From assembly GCF_002574545.1 (NCBI RefSeq), contig NZ_NUGT01000026.1:41784-105783 (forward strand): a stretch of DNA of 64,000 nt. The letters are read 5' to 3'. This document shows positions 37,009 to 45,938 of this stretch, in pieces. The first letter of the stretch is position 1. Each line of letters begins with the position of its first letter. This DNA is from Bacillus sp. AFS055030. GTDB lineage: Bacteria; Bacillota; Bacilli; Bacillales; Bacillaceae_G. Made by a program: the position numbers and the translations under genes. The notes below the pieces were generated by a model. That model was not told where the DNA came from and did not search any database. It was given only the letters and a program-made list of their open reading frames with translations.

Positions 37009-37227
37009 ATGAATTGGAAAAAAGGCGGTTTATGGATTATCATATTTTTTATTATTAAAGGTACACTATCTACGCTTTTAATTATTACTGGTGCAAAATA
37101 CTTTAACTTATCATATCTTCAAATTTTACTTCTTGTAGTTGGACTATTAATTATTTCTCTAATTGGACGTCAATTTGTGAGAAGACGTAAAAATATCGCG
37201 AAAAATGAGAAGGATTTAACTATGTAA
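37009..37227 (+). CDS. Small two-helix membrane protein, unknown function
   Basis: The product is 72 residues: MNWKKGG, then two membrane helices (WIIIFFIIKGTLSTLLIITG and LQILLLVVGLLIISLIG) and a basic tail RQFVRRRKNIAKNEK. The positive-inside pattern puts both ends in the cytoplasm. AAGGAGT lies about ten bases before ATG 37009. I do not recognise a family. It follows the RsfA-like gene by 99 bases and shares a downstream terminator. Confidence 0.7.
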   Translation: MNWKKGGLWIIIFFIIKGTLSTLLIITGAKYFNLSYLQILLLVVGLLIISLIGRQFVRRRKNIAKNEKDLTM

Positions 37228-37255
37228 CCCTCTAGGGTAATGTGTCCGAACTAAA

Positions 37256-37281
37256 AACCCCCAATAAATTTTGGGGGTCAT
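37256..37281. terminator. Bidirectional terminator
   Basis: CCCCCAA and TTGGGGG pair around a short AT loop, with A-rich sequence before and T-rich sequence after. It separates the convergent 72-residue membrane gene and the lipoprotein gene. Confidence 0.8.
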
Positions 37282-37283
37282 TT

Positions 37284-37532
37284 TTACTTACTAGGCTTAC
37301 GTTTATTCATTTCAATCGATTCCTCATCATTCACAACACCATCATTGCCAACCCTACCATTTTTCTCAACAACATTATTTTTCTTTTGATACTTGACATT
37401 AATCCGATTAGATAAATTGTCTACATGTTGCTGTTGTGGATCTTTTTCCACGTCACTTGTACTATTACAAGCAGTTAATAATGTTAAAGATAACGCGAAA
37501 GTGCAAAATACTTTCAAGGCTCTATTCAACAT
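37284..37532 (-). CDS. Small lipoprotein, unknown function
   Basis: The 82-residue product has a lipoprotein signal (KVFCTFALSLTLLTAC, lipobox LTAC) that places Cys about 22 at the mature N-terminus. The remaining 60 residues are hydrophilic, Asn/Asp/Lys-rich and contain NGRVGNDGVVNDEE, a layout seen in small Bacillus sporulation-type lipoproteins. No family is recognised. TAGGAGGTG precedes ATG by six bases; TTG 37535 is too close to it. Confidence 0.72.
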   Translation of the reverse strand: MLNRALKVFCTFALSLTLLTACNSTSDVEKDPQQQHVDNLSNRINVKYQKKNNVVEKNGRVGNDGVVNDEESIEMNKRKPSK

Positions 37533-37576
37533 CAAACACCTCCTATTGAAGGTAGTTTTTGCATTAATAAATAAAA

Positions 37577-37603
37577 AACTGTAGGAAATTACTTCCTACA
37601 GTC
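37577..37603 (-). terminator. Terminator of tcdA
   Basis: CTGTAGGAA and TTCCTACAG form a perfect 9-bp stem with TTTTTT on the minus strand, ten bases past the tcdA stop. Confidence 0.8.
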
Positions 37604-37612
37604 AGTGTGTGG

Positions 37613-38380
37613 TTATTCTTTACCTACACGCTTTATTTCAATATCCTTTATTAATTCACGTACTGCATGACTAGCTGCGATTAAGCCAGCAACTGATGGT
37701 ACAAAGGCATTTGAAGATGGTGGCATTTTTGCTTTACGTATTTTTGTATTTTCATCTGGTACGATTTCTTTACGTACATCTTCACGAATAACAATAGGAC
37801 TTTCGTCTGAATAGACAACTGTTACTCCTTTTTGAATGCCTTCTTTACGAAGTTTAGTTCGAATAACCTTTGCAATTGGATCATGAGTTGTTTTTGATAT
37901 ATCAGCAATTTTAAATCGAGTTGGATCCATTTTATTCGCAGCACCCATACTTGAAATCAGTGGAATTCCACGACGACGACATTCTTTAATTAAGTGAATT
38001 TTATATGTAATTGTATCAGACGCATCAATTACAAAATCTAATGGAACTTCGAAAAACTTTTCAAATGTTTCTTCTGTATAAAACATTCTATGTGTAATTA
38101 CTTCGCACTCAGGATTAATCTCAAGAATACGTTGTTTCATCATTTCTACTTTAGGCTCTCCAACTGTTGATAATAAAGCATGAATTTGTCTATTCACATT
38201 TGTAATATCAATAACATCTTTATCAACTAGAATTAAACGGCCGACTCCTGAACGTGCTAAAGCTTCTGCAGCAAATGAGCCAACGCCTCCAATACCTAAA
38301 ATAGCTACCGTACTGTTTTGTAATCGCTCTAAACCTGCTTTACCAAAAGCAAGCTCATTACGAGAAAATTGGTGTAACAT
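37613..38380 (-). CDS. tcdA: tRNA threonylcarbamoyladenosine dehydratase TcdA (YrvM)
   Basis: The 255-residue E1-like protein has the ATP-binding GIGGVGSFAAEALARSGVGRLILVD at residues 31-55 (core GxGGxGS), DVIDITNVNRQ and DASDTITYKIHLI. TcdA/CsdL cyclises t6A37 in tRNA to ct6A using ATP. It is conserved next to aspS in Bacillus. GGGAGTTGAATAA precedes the ATG and a good promoter lies upstream, so it is transcribed on its own. Confidence 0.93.
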   Translation of the reverse strand: MLHQFSRNELAFGKAGLERLQNSTVAILGIGGVGSFAAEALARSGVGRLILVDKDVIDITNVNRQIHALLSTVGEPKVEMMKQRILEINPECEVITHRMFYTEETFEKFFEVPLDFVIDASDTITYKIHLIKECRRRGIPLISSMGAANKMDPTRFKIADISKTTHDPIAKVIRTKLRKEGIQKGVTVVYSDESPIVIREDVRKEIVPDENTKIRKAKMPPSSNAFVPSVAGLIAASHAVRELIKDIEIKRVGKE

Positions 38381-38421
38381 TTATTCAACTCCCACTATCT
38401 TAATCAGATTACAATGATTTA

Positions 38422-38451
38422 AATATACATGATACAAGCTATTGACATCAA
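38422..38451 (-). promoter_or_regulatory. Probable sigma-A promoter of tcdA
   Basis: TTGATG (38446-38451) and TATATT (38422-38427) on the minus strand are separated by 18 bases, about 40 bases before the tcdA start. Confidence 0.5.
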
Positions 38452-38493
38452 GCTTGATTTAAAGAATATCAAAATTTTTCTTAATCTCCCAAC

Positions 38494-38545
38494 AAGAAAA
38501 AGGAAAGGAGTAAGAAAATGAATTCCTTCACCCTTCCTTTTTATT
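38494..38545 (-). terminator. Probable terminator of hisS-aspS
   Basis: AAAAAGGAAAGG on the left and CCCTTCCTTTTT on the right can pair with one mismatch around a 25-base loop, touching the aspS stop. On the minus strand the right flank is T/C-rich. The long loop makes it less certain than the other terminators. Confidence 0.45.
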
Positions 38546-40315
38546 TTACTCTTCTACAGTTGTTTTTAACGCTAATTCTTCTAATTGTCCAGAAGAAACT
38601 GGGCTTGGTGCATTTGTTAATAAACAACTTGCTGAAGCTGTTTTAGGGAATGCTATTGTGTCTCGTAAATTTGAGCGACCTGCAAGTAACATAACAATAC
38701 GGTCTAAACCTAACGCAATTCCTCCGTGTGGTGGAGTTCCGTATTCAAATGCTTCCATTAAGAAACCAAATTGTTCTTGTGCTTCTTCTTCAGAAAATCC
38801 TAAGCATTTGAACATTTTTTCTTGTACGTCTCTTTCGTAAATTCGAACTGATCCTCCACCAAGTTCGTAACCATTTAATACTAGGTCATACGCTTGAGCT
38901 TTTACGCTACCTGGATCTGTGTCCAATTTATCAATATCTTCACGAACAGGTGAAGTGAATGGATGATGAGCAGCAAAATAACGATTTAACTCTGCATCAT
39001 ATTCAAGTAATGGCCAGTCAGTAACCCATAAGAAATTGAATTTAGATTGATCAATTAAATCTAAGTCTTTACCTAGTTTTAATCGAAGTGCACCTAAGCT
39101 ATTTGCAACTACAGAAGCATCCGAAGCTACGAATAAAATTAAGTCTCCTGCTTCAGCTTCTACAGCTAATTTTAATGTAGCAAACTCTTCTTCACTAAAG
39201 AATTTAGCGATTGGACCTTTGAAACCATCTTCTTCAAGTTTTAACCAAGCAAGACCTTTTGCTCCATAACGACCGGCATATTCTTGAAGACCATCGATGT
39301 CTTTTCGAGAATAATTTGCTGCTTGACCTTTTACATTTAAACATTTTACTTGCCCACCGTTTTCAACAGCTGAAGTAAATACTTTAAATCCACTTTCTTT
39401 AGCGAACGATGAAACATCAATTAACTCTAATCCAAAACGAGTATCAGGCTTATCAGAACCGTAACGATTCATCGCTTCCTCATAGCTCATACGTGGAAGT
39501 GGCGTTACTAGTTCAACACCTTTTGTTTCTTTCATCATTTTAACCATCATTCTTTCAGACATTTCCATTATTTCCTCTTGAGAAAGGAAGCTAGTTTCAA
39601 TGTCTATTTGAGTAAATTCTGGTTGACGATCAGCACGTAAATCTTCATCACGGAAGCATCGCGCAATTTGGAAATAGCGTTCAAATCCTGAAACCATTAA
39701 TAATTGTTTAAAAATTTGCGGTGATTGTGGTAATGCATAAAACTCACCAGGATGTACACGACTAGGTACTAAATAGTCACGAGCTCCTTCTGGTGTACTC
39801 TTCGTTAAAATTGGCGTTTCAACTTCTAAGAAGTCTTCACCATCTAAGAAATCACGAATTGATTTTGTAATTTTTGAACGTAATTTAAATGTGTCATACA
39901 TAACAGGACGACGTAAATCTAAATAACGATATTTTAAACGAAGGTCTTCTGCTACTTCCGTTTTATTTTCGATTGCAAATGGAGGATTCTTAGCTTTATT
40001 AATAATCTCAAGCTTTTCAACAGAAACTTCGATTGCTCCCGTTTCAAGATTTGTATTCGCTGTACCTTCACCACGAGATACGACTTTCCCGTGAACGTGA
40101 AGAATGAATTCATTACGTACAGTTTCAGCTAGCGCTAAAGCTTCACCTGAAGTTTCAGGATTAAAAACGATTTGTACAAGTCCAGAACGGTCACGTAAAT
40201 CAATAAAGATTAATCCACCTAAATCACGTCTTTTTTGTACCCATCCTTTAAGAGTTACACTTTGACCAATATGTGATTCTCTTAATTCACCACATAAATG
40301 CGTTCGTTGTTCCAT
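38546..40315 (-). CDS. aspS: Aspartyl-tRNA synthetase
   Basis: The 589-residue class IIb synthetase has an OB-fold anticodon domain ([26 protein letters not shown] region), motif 2 [26 protein letters not shown] and motif 3 [13 protein letters not shown], with a bacterial insertion domain between. It charges tRNA-Asp. GGGGGA fits ATG 40315 better than the upstream in-frame start. It lies 19 bases behind hisS with no terminator and shares the T-box upstream. Confidence 0.97.
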   Translation of the reverse strand: MEQRTHLCGELRESHIGQSVTLKGWVQKRRDLGGLIFIDLRDRSGLVQIVFNPETSGEALALAETVRNEFILHVHGKVVSRGEGTANTNLETGAIEVSVEKLEIINKAKNPPFAIENKTEVAEDLRLKYRYLDLRRPVMYDTFKLRSKITKSIRDFLDGEDFLEVETPILTKSTPEGARDYLVPSRVHPGEFYALPQSPQIFKQLLMVSGFERYFQIARCFRDEDLRADRQPEFTQIDIETSFLSQEEIMEMSERMMVKMMKETKGVELVTPLPRMSYEEAMNRYGSDKPDTRFGLELIDVSSFAKESGFKVFTSAVENGGQVKCLNVKGQAANYSRKDIDGLQEYAGRYGAKGLAWLKLEEDGFKGPIAKFFSEEEFATLKLAVEAEAGDLILFVASDASVVANSLGALRLKLGKDLDLIDQSKFNFLWVTDWPLLEYDAELNRYFAAHHPFTSPVREDIDKLDTDPGSVKAQAYDLVLNGYELGGGSVRIYERDVQEKMFKCLGFSEEEAQEQFGFLMEAFEYGTPPHGGIALGLDRIVMLLAGRSNLRDTIAFPKTASASCLLTNAPSPVSSGQLEELALKTTVEE

Positions 40316-40334
40316 TTTCAATTCCCCCATTTGA

Positions 40335-41600
40335 TTATTTAGAGCTTACGTATTTTACAAAGATGTCTAATGCAACTTCTTCTTGTGCACCAGTCTCCTG
40401 GTCTTTTAAATTAATGACTCCTCGAGATAATTCTTCCTCACCTAGAATCGCTACATATTTTGCTTTATAACGTTCCGCTGCTTTGAATTGAGCTTTTATT
40501 TTACGATCTTGGTAATCTTTTTCACAAACAAGACCAGCTTTACGCAATTGATATAAAATTGCAGTTGCTTCTTTTTTCACTTCTTCTCCAATTCCGATAA
40601 TGAATACATCCATTTCTTGTTGAATTGGTAGTTCAATTCCTTCTGTTTCAAGCGCTAAAATTAAACGCTCTATACTTAACGCGAAACCAATACCAGGCGT
40701 ATTCGGACCTCCGATTTCTTCAACTAATCCGTTATAGCGACCGCCACCACTTAAAGTTGAAATTGTACCGAATCCTTTTCCTTCTAACATAATTTCAAAT
40801 ACAGTGTGATTATAATAATCTAAACCACGTACTAAATTTGCATCAATTTCAAACGGAATTTTCATAGTTGTTAAGTAAGATTGAACAGCCTCGAAATAGT
40901 TCTTAGATTCTTCGTTTAAATATTCTAAAATCGAAGGTGCTGTCTTCATCGAAGGGTGATCATGATCTTTTTTACAATCTAATACACGTAATGGATTCGT
41001 TTCTAAACGATTTTTACAATCATTACACAACTCATGTGCTACCGGTTTAAAATGATTAACAAGTGCTTCACGGTGCGCTTTACGGCTATCTAAGTCACCC
41101 AAACTATTAAGAACTAACTTAACATTTTTCAAACCAAGACCACGATATAAATCCATAGATAGCGCTAATACTTCTGCATCGATAGAAGGATCATTACTAC
41201 CTAAAGCTTCGATACCAAACTGTACGAACTGACGATAGCGACCCGCCTGTGGACGTTCATAACGGAACATAGGACCGATATAGTACAACTTAGTAGGTTG
41301 ATTACTATTTCCAAACATTTTATTTTCAACATAAGATCGAGCGATTGACGCTGTACCTTCTGGACGTAATGTTAATTGACGATCTCCGCGATCTGTAAAT
41401 GTGTACATTTCTTTTTGAACAATATCTGTTGTATCTCCAACACCACGTTGGAATAACTCGGTATGTTCAAAGATTGGTGTACGAATTTCGTTATAGTTAT
41501 ATCGTTTACATAAGTCTCTAGCAAACTTTTCAATATACTGCCATTTTTCAATTGTACCTGGTAAAAGATCCTGAGTACCTCTTGGGATATTAATCGACAT
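40335..41600 (-). CDS. hisS: Histidyl-tRNA synthetase
   Basis: The 421-residue class II synthetase starts with [11 protein letters not shown] and has motif 2 [20 protein letters not shown], the HisA/HisB boxes [11 protein letters not shown] and GGGRYNGL, and a C-terminal anticodon-binding domain. It charges tRNA-His. TAGGAGGATTTACA precedes ATG. It is the first gene of a hisS-aspS operon under a T-box whose specifier reads Asp (GAC) or, shifted, His (CAC). Confidence 0.97.
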   Translation of the reverse strand: MSINIPRGTQDLLPGTIEKWQYIEKFARDLCKRYNYNEIRTPIFEHTELFQRGVGDTTDIVQKEMYTFTDRGDRQLTLRPEGTASIARSYVENKMFGNSNQPTKLYYIGPMFRYERPQAGRYRQFVQFGIEALGSNDPSIDAEVLALSMDLYRGLGLKNVKLVLNSLGDLDSRKAHREALVNHFKPVAHELCNDCKNRLETNPLRVLDCKKDHDHPSMKTAPSILEYLNEESKNYFEAVQSYLTTMKIPFEIDANLVRGLDYYNHTVFEIMLEGKGFGTISTLSGGGRYNGLVEEIGGPNTPGIGFALSIERLILALETEGIELPIQQEMDVFIIGIGEEVKKEATAILYQLRKAGLVCEKDYQDRKIKAQFKAAERYKAKYVAILGEEELSRGVINLKDQETGAQEEVALDIFVKYVSSK

Positions 41601-41633
41601 TGTAAATCCTCCTAAATAAACCTTTATAAATAC

Positions 41634-41911
41634 AAAAAACCCTCGTTCCTACTGAAATAAAAACAGTAGGGACGAGAGTTATAAGCCCGTGGTGCCACCC
41701 TAATTGAAGAACAAAAAACTGTTCTCCCACTTTCATCGTTAACGCCGATTACGTTTATCCTTACTAGAAATCGTTCAGAATAAAGCCTCGGGAGTGTCTT
41801 TCAAATAGTCTACTTGTGGAAATGCTCTCAGCCACGGCACTTCCTCTCTCTCCAAGAGATCCTATCCTACTTTTCTCCGTCTATGGAATGTTCGTATGTA
41901 TCAATATGTTA
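41634..41911 (-). promoter_or_regulatory. T-box riboswitch upstream of hisS-aspS, specifier GAC overlapping CAC
   Basis: On the minus strand there is a GAGAGAGAGG-bearing stem I, a specifier bulge TTGAAA-GAC-ACTCC (GAC at 41796-41798), the T-box GGGTGGCACCACG (41688-41700) and a terminator with arms CAGTAGGAACGAGG and its partner (41641-41677) followed by TTTTTT. By the same register as the Tyr and Ala leaders here, the codon is GAC (Asp). A His codon CAC overlaps it by one base (41794-41796). Confidence 0.9.
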
Positions 41912-41917
41912 TTTAAT

Positions 41918-41946
41918 ATCTTACGTTCGGATCCAACAAATGTCAA
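41918..41946 (-). promoter_or_regulatory. Sigma-A promoter of the hisS leader
   Basis: TTGACA (41941-41946) is perfect and TAAGAT (41918-41923) follows after 17 bases on the minus strand. The start site should fall near 41911. The -35 lies only 17 bases behind the end of the small yrzK-like gene. Confidence 0.75.
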
Positions 41947-41963
41947 GAACAGTTAAAAATTTT

Positions 41964-42137
41964 TTACGAACGCTCCAACTGTCTTTTCAAATCACGCACT
42001 TCTCTTAATGTTAAACCAAACTCACTTGCCATCTCTAAAGAATTGGATTCTTGTCCTCTATTTTGAAATTCATGAAAATCCATATTCAAGACACCTTTTC
42101 TACCTGACCCTAGACTATTACGATTATTTATTCTCAT
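41964..42137 (-). CDS. yrzK: YrzK-like 57-residue protein
   Basis: AAGGAGACTGCAGC precedes ATG 42137 and opens 57 codons. The N-terminus is basic and Asn-rich (MRINNRNSLGSGRKG) and the C-terminal half looks like a small helical unit, MASEFGLTLREVRDLKRQLER, which resembles a helix-turn-helix. Size and place just upstream of hisS fit B. subtilis yrzK as I recall it; function is unknown. No terminator separates it from the hisS promoter. Confidence 0.65.
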   Translation of the reverse strand: MRINNRNSLGSGRKGVLNMDFHEFQNRGQESNSLEMASEFGLTLREVRDLKRQLERS

Positions 42138-42302
42138 GCTGCAGTCTCCTTCCAAGTATGTTGTTATATAGGATGTCCAATTAATTAGTCGATTAAACAA
42201 TTAATATTTGTGGTGAAGGATTTATTTGATTTGATATTTTTTGTTCTGTAATTATCTAAATCAAAGTTCTTCTCAATAAAAAAACCATGGTGCACCCCAT
42301 GG
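42138..42302. terminator. Intergenic stretch with terminator of the 59-residue membrane gene
   Basis: CCATGG-TGCACC-CCATGG (42287-42302) forms a short hairpin, and on the minus strand eight T residues follow it directly past the stop of the 59-residue gene. The rest of the interval, up to the yrzK ribosome binding site, is AT-rich and shows no gene. Confidence 0.65.
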
Positions 42303-42482
42303 CTAAAAAAATACTCTTAGTGTAGATTGTATGCTTTCAACTGATCCGTCAATGAAATACATAAGTCCGTAATAAACTAGGATAATTAAAATAACAAATA
42401 AAAGTGCTTTAAAGAAGCTTTTGAGGATCGTAAACAAAATTACTCCAGCGATAAGGATTAACACGATTGTAATTATGTCCAT
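42303..42482 (-). CDS. Small two-helix membrane protein (59 residues)
   Basis: GAGGAGGTACTAT precedes ATG 42482 and opens 59 codons. The product has two hydrophobic segments, MDIITIVLILIAGVILF and KALFVILIILVYYGLMYF, joined by a short basic turn, and a polar tail (DGSVESIQSTLRVFF). The very strong ribosome binding site and its own terminator argue that it is real. I do not recognise a family. It lies between dtd and yrzK. Confidence 0.72.
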   Translation of the reverse strand: MDIITIVLILIAGVILFTILKSFFKALLFVILIILVYYGLMYFIDGSVESIQSTLRVFF

Positions 42483-42579
42483 ATAGTACCTCCTCTAAAA
42501 TTCTTTTAAGAACTGGTGTACTTCAGTATATTCGCTTTAATAAGTTATTATTTTAATAATTAATTTGTCCAAAAAAAAT

Positions 42580-42602
42580 GCCTCCTTTTTGGCAAAGGAG
42601 GT
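42580..42602 (-). terminator. Terminator of relA-dtd
   Basis: GCCTCCTTT and AAAGGAGG(T) pair around TTGGC; on the minus strand eight T residues follow, a few bases past the dtd stop. Confidence 0.85.
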
Positions 42603-42610
42603 AGGCTATC

Positions 42611-43051
42611 TTATTTACTTTCAATCATAATGGTAATTGGTCCCCAGTTTGTAAATGTTACATCCATATCTGCACCAAAAATACCCGTTTGTACTTCATA
42701 TCCTTGTTCGCGTAAATATGAATTAAAATATTCGTATAATTCATTTGCGATTTCTGGCTTGGCTGCATCTGTGAAACTAGGACGTCTACCTTTTCTCGTA
42801 TCACCATATAAAGTGAATTGAGAAACGGATAGAATCTGGCCACCAACATCATTTAATGATAAATTCATTTTTCCTAGTTCGTCTTCAAAAATTCTTAGGT
42901 TAACTGCTTTGTCAGCACAATATTTTACATCTTCAATTGTATCTTCATGCGTTATTCCGACTAGCAATAATAACCCTTTAGGTATTTGACCAACTATTTG
43001 TCCGTCGACTACCACTTTTGCTTCTTTTGTGCGTTGTAATAATACTTTCAT
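42611..43051 (-). CDS. dtd: D-aminoacyl-tRNA deacylase
   Basis: The 146-residue protein has the conserved [20 protein letters not shown] (SQFTL active-site block) and the C-terminal [15 protein letters not shown] with the Gly-Pro motif that gives chiral selectivity. It frees tRNA of D-amino acids and of glycine mischarged on tRNA-Ala. GGAGGTGCCACTT fits ATG 43051; the ATG at 43060 is in the ribosome binding site. It follows relA by 16 bases, the usual pairing. Confidence 0.95.
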   Translation of the reverse strand: MKVLLQRTKEAKVVVDGQIVGQIPKGLLLLVGITHEDTIEDVKYCADKAVNLRIFEDELGKMNLSLNDVGGQILSVSQFTLYGDTRKGRRPSFTDAAKPEIANELYEYFNSYLREQGYEVQTGIFGADMDVTFTNWGPITIMIESK

Positions 43052-43067
43052 AAGTGGCACCTCCTAT

Positions 43068-45263
43068 TTAGTGGAAAATACGTCTCACAGAGTAAATGTC
43101 TGGAATTTGTTTAACTTTATCCACTACTTTTTGCAGGTGGTTTATATTACGAATAGACAAACTCATTGTAATAGTTGCCATTTTATTTCGATCATTTTTT
43201 CCTGTTACTGAAGAGATATTCGTTTTAGTTTCATTTACTACTGAAAGAACTTCATTTAAAAGACCACGACGATCGTATCCGAAAATTTCTATATCAACAT
43301 TATAATCGCGTTCGAACGTAGGACTTTCCTCCCAGTCAACTTCAATAAAGCGATCTTCTTCACTATCATTTAGCATGTTTACGCAATCGCTTCTATGAAC
43401 TGAGATTCCTCTGCCTTTTGTGATATAGCCAACAATATCATCACCAGGTACAGGATTACAGCATTTTGATAAACGGATCAGTAAATTATCTACGCCTTTT
43501 ACAGAAATACCAGCATCTTTTCGACGTGATGGCGCCTTTTTAAGGTCCGAAGAAAGTTCTTTTAATCGGTCTTCTAGCTCAATTTCCGTACGTTTACGGA
43601 ATTTATCTGTTAAACGATGAGCAATCTGTGTTGCTGTAATTCCATTGTATCCAACGGCTGCATACATATCTTCTGCATTAGAGAAATTAAATTTCTCTGC
43701 GACGCGTTTTAAATTTTCAGACGTTAACACTTCTTTTAAATCACATTCTAGCGCTTTAATTTCTTTTTCAACTAATTCTTTGCCCTTTTCAACATTCTCT
43801 TCTCTTCTTTGCTTTTTAAAATATTGACGGATTTTATTTTTAGCATGTGAAGACTGAGCGACCTTTAACCAGTCTTGGCTAGGTCCATAAGAATGTTTTG
43901 ATGTCATAATCTCAACGATATCACCAGTTTTAAGTTTATAATCAAGTGGCACCATTTTCCCATTTACTTTTGAACCAATTGTTTTATTACCGATTTCAGA
44001 GTGAATTCGGTAAGCAAAATCAATCGGTACAGATCCTAGTGGTAATTCAAACACATCACCTTTTGGAGTAAATACAAACACCATATCAGAGAATAAGTCC
44101 ATTTTTACTGATTCCATAAACTCTTCTGCATTTGTAGAATTATCTTGCCATTCAATAATTTCACGGAACCAACTTAATTTATTTTCTAACGTTTTTTGTG
44201 AAGTAGGATTTACATTATCTTCTTTGTATGCCCAGTGTGCTGCAACACCATACTCAGCAATTTGGTGCATTTCGTGTGTTCGAATTTGCACTTCTAGCGG
44301 TTCACCTTTTGGACCGATTACAGTTGTATGAAGAGATTGATATAGATTTGCCTTAGGCATGGCAATATAATCTTTAAAACGACCTGGCATTGGTTTCCAG
44401 CATGTATGAATAACGCCTAAAACAGCGTAGCAATCTTTAATACTATTAACAATTACACGTACAGCTAATAAGTCATAGATCTCGTTAAATTGCTTATTTT
44501 GCTTAGCCATTTTATGATAAATGCTATAAATATGCTTAGGACGTCCAGAAATTTCTGTTTTAATTTCTACATCTTCAAGTTGAGTCGAGATTTCGTTTAT
44601 AACCTCTTCTAAATATTGCTCGCGCTCTGCTCTTTTTCGCTTCATTAAGTTAACTATTCGATAGTATTGCTGTGGATTTAAATAGCGTAACGCTGTGTCT
44701 TCTAGCTCCCACTTAACTTTACTAATCCCTAGTCGATGAGCAAGAGGTGCAAATATTTCTAATGTTTCATTCGCAATTCGCATACGTTTTTCTTGAGGTA
44801 AATGTTTTAACGTTCTCATATTGTGAAGGCGATCGGCTAATTTAATTAATATTACTCTCAAGTCCTGTGCCATCGCTACAAACATTTTGCGATGATTTTC
44901 AGCTTGCTGTTCTTCCTTCGATTTAAACTTAATTTTACCTAATTTTGTTACACCATCTACAAGCATAGATACTTCTTTGCCAAAATGGTTTTCTAAGTCC
45001 TCTTTAGATACTTCAGTATCCTCTACTACATCATGAAGAAACCCAGCACTAATGGTTGTAGCATCCATCTCTAAGCCAACAAGGATACCTGCTACTTGAA
45101 CCGGGTGTATAATATATGGTTCACCTGACTTACGAAATTGCTCACTATGTGCATCACGAGCATATTCATAAGCACGTTTAATAAACGCCACATCATCTTC
45201 TTTTAAATAATGGGTCGCTTGCTCTAAAACCTGTTCTGCTGTCAAAACTTGCTCAGTAGCCAT
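43068..45263 (-). CDS. relA: Bifunctional (p)ppGpp synthetase/hydrolase Rel
   Basis: The 731-residue protein has an HD hydrolase domain (HDVVEDTEVS, KLADRLHNMRTL), a synthetase domain (GRPKHIYSIYHKM, YDLLAVRVIV, YQSLHTTVIGP), TGS (VFVFTPKGDVFELP), a zinc-finger-like RLSKCCNPVPGDDI helical domain and a C-terminal ACT. Both catalytic domains keep their key residues, so it can make and degrade the alarmone on the ribosome. AAGGTGATTAG precedes ATG, and a near-consensus promoter lies upstream. Confidence 0.97.
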   Translation of the reverse strand: MATEQVLTAEQVLEQATHYLKEDDVAFIKRAYEYARDAHSEQFRKSGEPYIIHPVQVAGILVGLEMDATTISAGFLHDVVEDTEVSKEDLENHFGKEVSMLVDGVTKLGKIKFKSKEEQQAENHRKMFVAMAQDLRVILIKLADRLHNMRTLKHLPQEKRMRIANETLEIFAPLAHRLGISKVKWELEDTALRYLNPQQYYRIVNLMKRKRAEREQYLEEVINEISTQLEDVEIKTEISGRPKHIYSIYHKMAKQNKQFNEIYDLLAVRVIVNSIKDCYAVLGVIHTCWKPMPGRFKDYIAMPKANLYQSLHTTVIGPKGEPLEVQIRTHEMHQIAEYGVAAHWAYKEDNVNPTSQKTLENKLSWFREIIEWQDNSTNAEEFMESVKMDLFSDMVFVFTPKGDVFELPLGSVPIDFAYRIHSEIGNKTIGSKVNGKMVPLDYKLKTGDIVEIMTSKHSYGPSQDWLKVAQSSHAKNKIRQYFKKQRREENVEKGKELVEKEIKALECDLKEVLTSENLKRVAEKFNFSNAEDMYAAVGYNGITATQIAHRLTDKFRKRTEIELEDRLKELSSDLKKAPSRRKDAGISVKGVDNLLIRLSKCCNPVPGDDIVGYITKGRGISVHRSDCVNMLNDSEEDRFIEVDWEESPTFERDYNVDIEIFGYDRRGLLNEVLSVVNETKTNISSVTGKNDRNKMATITMSLSIRNINHLQKVVDKVKQIPDIYSVRRIFH

Positions 45264-45291
45264 CTAATCACCTTAAATCATTATTTCTTCT

Positions 45292-45320
45292 ATTATCATG
45301 AAAATTTCGTTTTTTGTAAA
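45292..45320 (-). promoter_or_regulatory. Sigma-A promoter of relA-dtd
   Basis: TTTACA (45315-45320) and GATAAT (45292-45297) on the minus strand, 17 bases apart, each differ from consensus at one position. They lie about 25 bases before the relA start. Confidence 0.7.
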
Positions 45321-45365
45321 GCAGGAGTCGTCAAATTTCATTTTTTTTTGCAGATCTTTGATAGA

Positions 45366-45393
45366 AAAAGAGCACTCTGATTAATCAGAGTAC
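45366..45393 (-). terminator. Terminator of recJ-apt
   Basis: ACTCTGATT and AATCAGAGT form a perfect palindromic stem, followed on the minus strand by GCTCTTTTTC. It separates apt from relA. Confidence 0.8.
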
Positions 45394-45425
45394 CCTGTTT
45401 GGATAACATTATAATATGTTAAAAA

Positions 45426-45938
45426 TTAATATGTCATTAGTGTAAATATATCATAACCTTCTAATTTTTTACGACCTTCTAAGTAAGAAAGCTCAATTAA
45501 GAAAGCAATCCCTACTACAATTCCACCTAATTCTTCAACTAGTTTGATTGTAGCTTCAATCGTACCACCAGTAGCTAATAAATCATCAGTGATCAGTACA
45601 CGTTGACCTGGTTTAATAGCATCTTTATGCATTGTTAACGTATTTGTACCATATTCTAAATCGTAGTTGTAGCTAATAACTTCACGAGGTAATTTACCTG
45701 GTTTACGAACAGGTGCAAAACCTATTTCTAAAGCGTAAGAAATTGGACAACCAACGATAAATCCACGTGCTTCTGGTCCAACTACTAAATCAACATTTTT
45801 TTCTTTCGCATAAGCTACGATTTGATCAGTTGCTTCTTTATAAGCTTTTCCATCATTCATTAATGATGAAATATCTTTAAACTGAACGCCTTCTTTAGGC
45901 CAGTCCGGTACAATCGTTATATAATCTTTTAAATTCAT
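45426..45938 (-). CDS. apt: Adenine phosphoribosyltransferase
   Basis: The 170-residue type I phosphoribosyltransferase has the PRPP loop [13 protein letters not shown] at about residues 118-130 and [11 protein letters not shown]. It converts adenine and PRPP to AMP. The start ATG overlaps the recJ stop (TAATG), so translation is coupled. MtnN, elsewhere in this window, releases adenine that this enzyme recycles. Confidence 0.96.
   Translation of the reverse strand: MNLKDYITIVPDWPKEGVQFKDISSLMNDGKAYKEATDQIVAYAKEKNVDLVVGPEARGFIVGCPISYALEIGFAPVRKPGKLPREVISYNYDLEYGTNTLTMHKDAIKPGQRVLITDDLLATGGTIEATIKLVEELGGIVVGIAFLIELSYLEGRKKLEGYDIFTLMTY

Noticed and set aside
38381..38545. 6S RNA gene between tcdA and aspS, where I recall one in B. 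subtilis
   Set aside because: The gap is shorter than a 6S RNA, and the sequence there is a promoter plus a terminator without the large central bubble fold.
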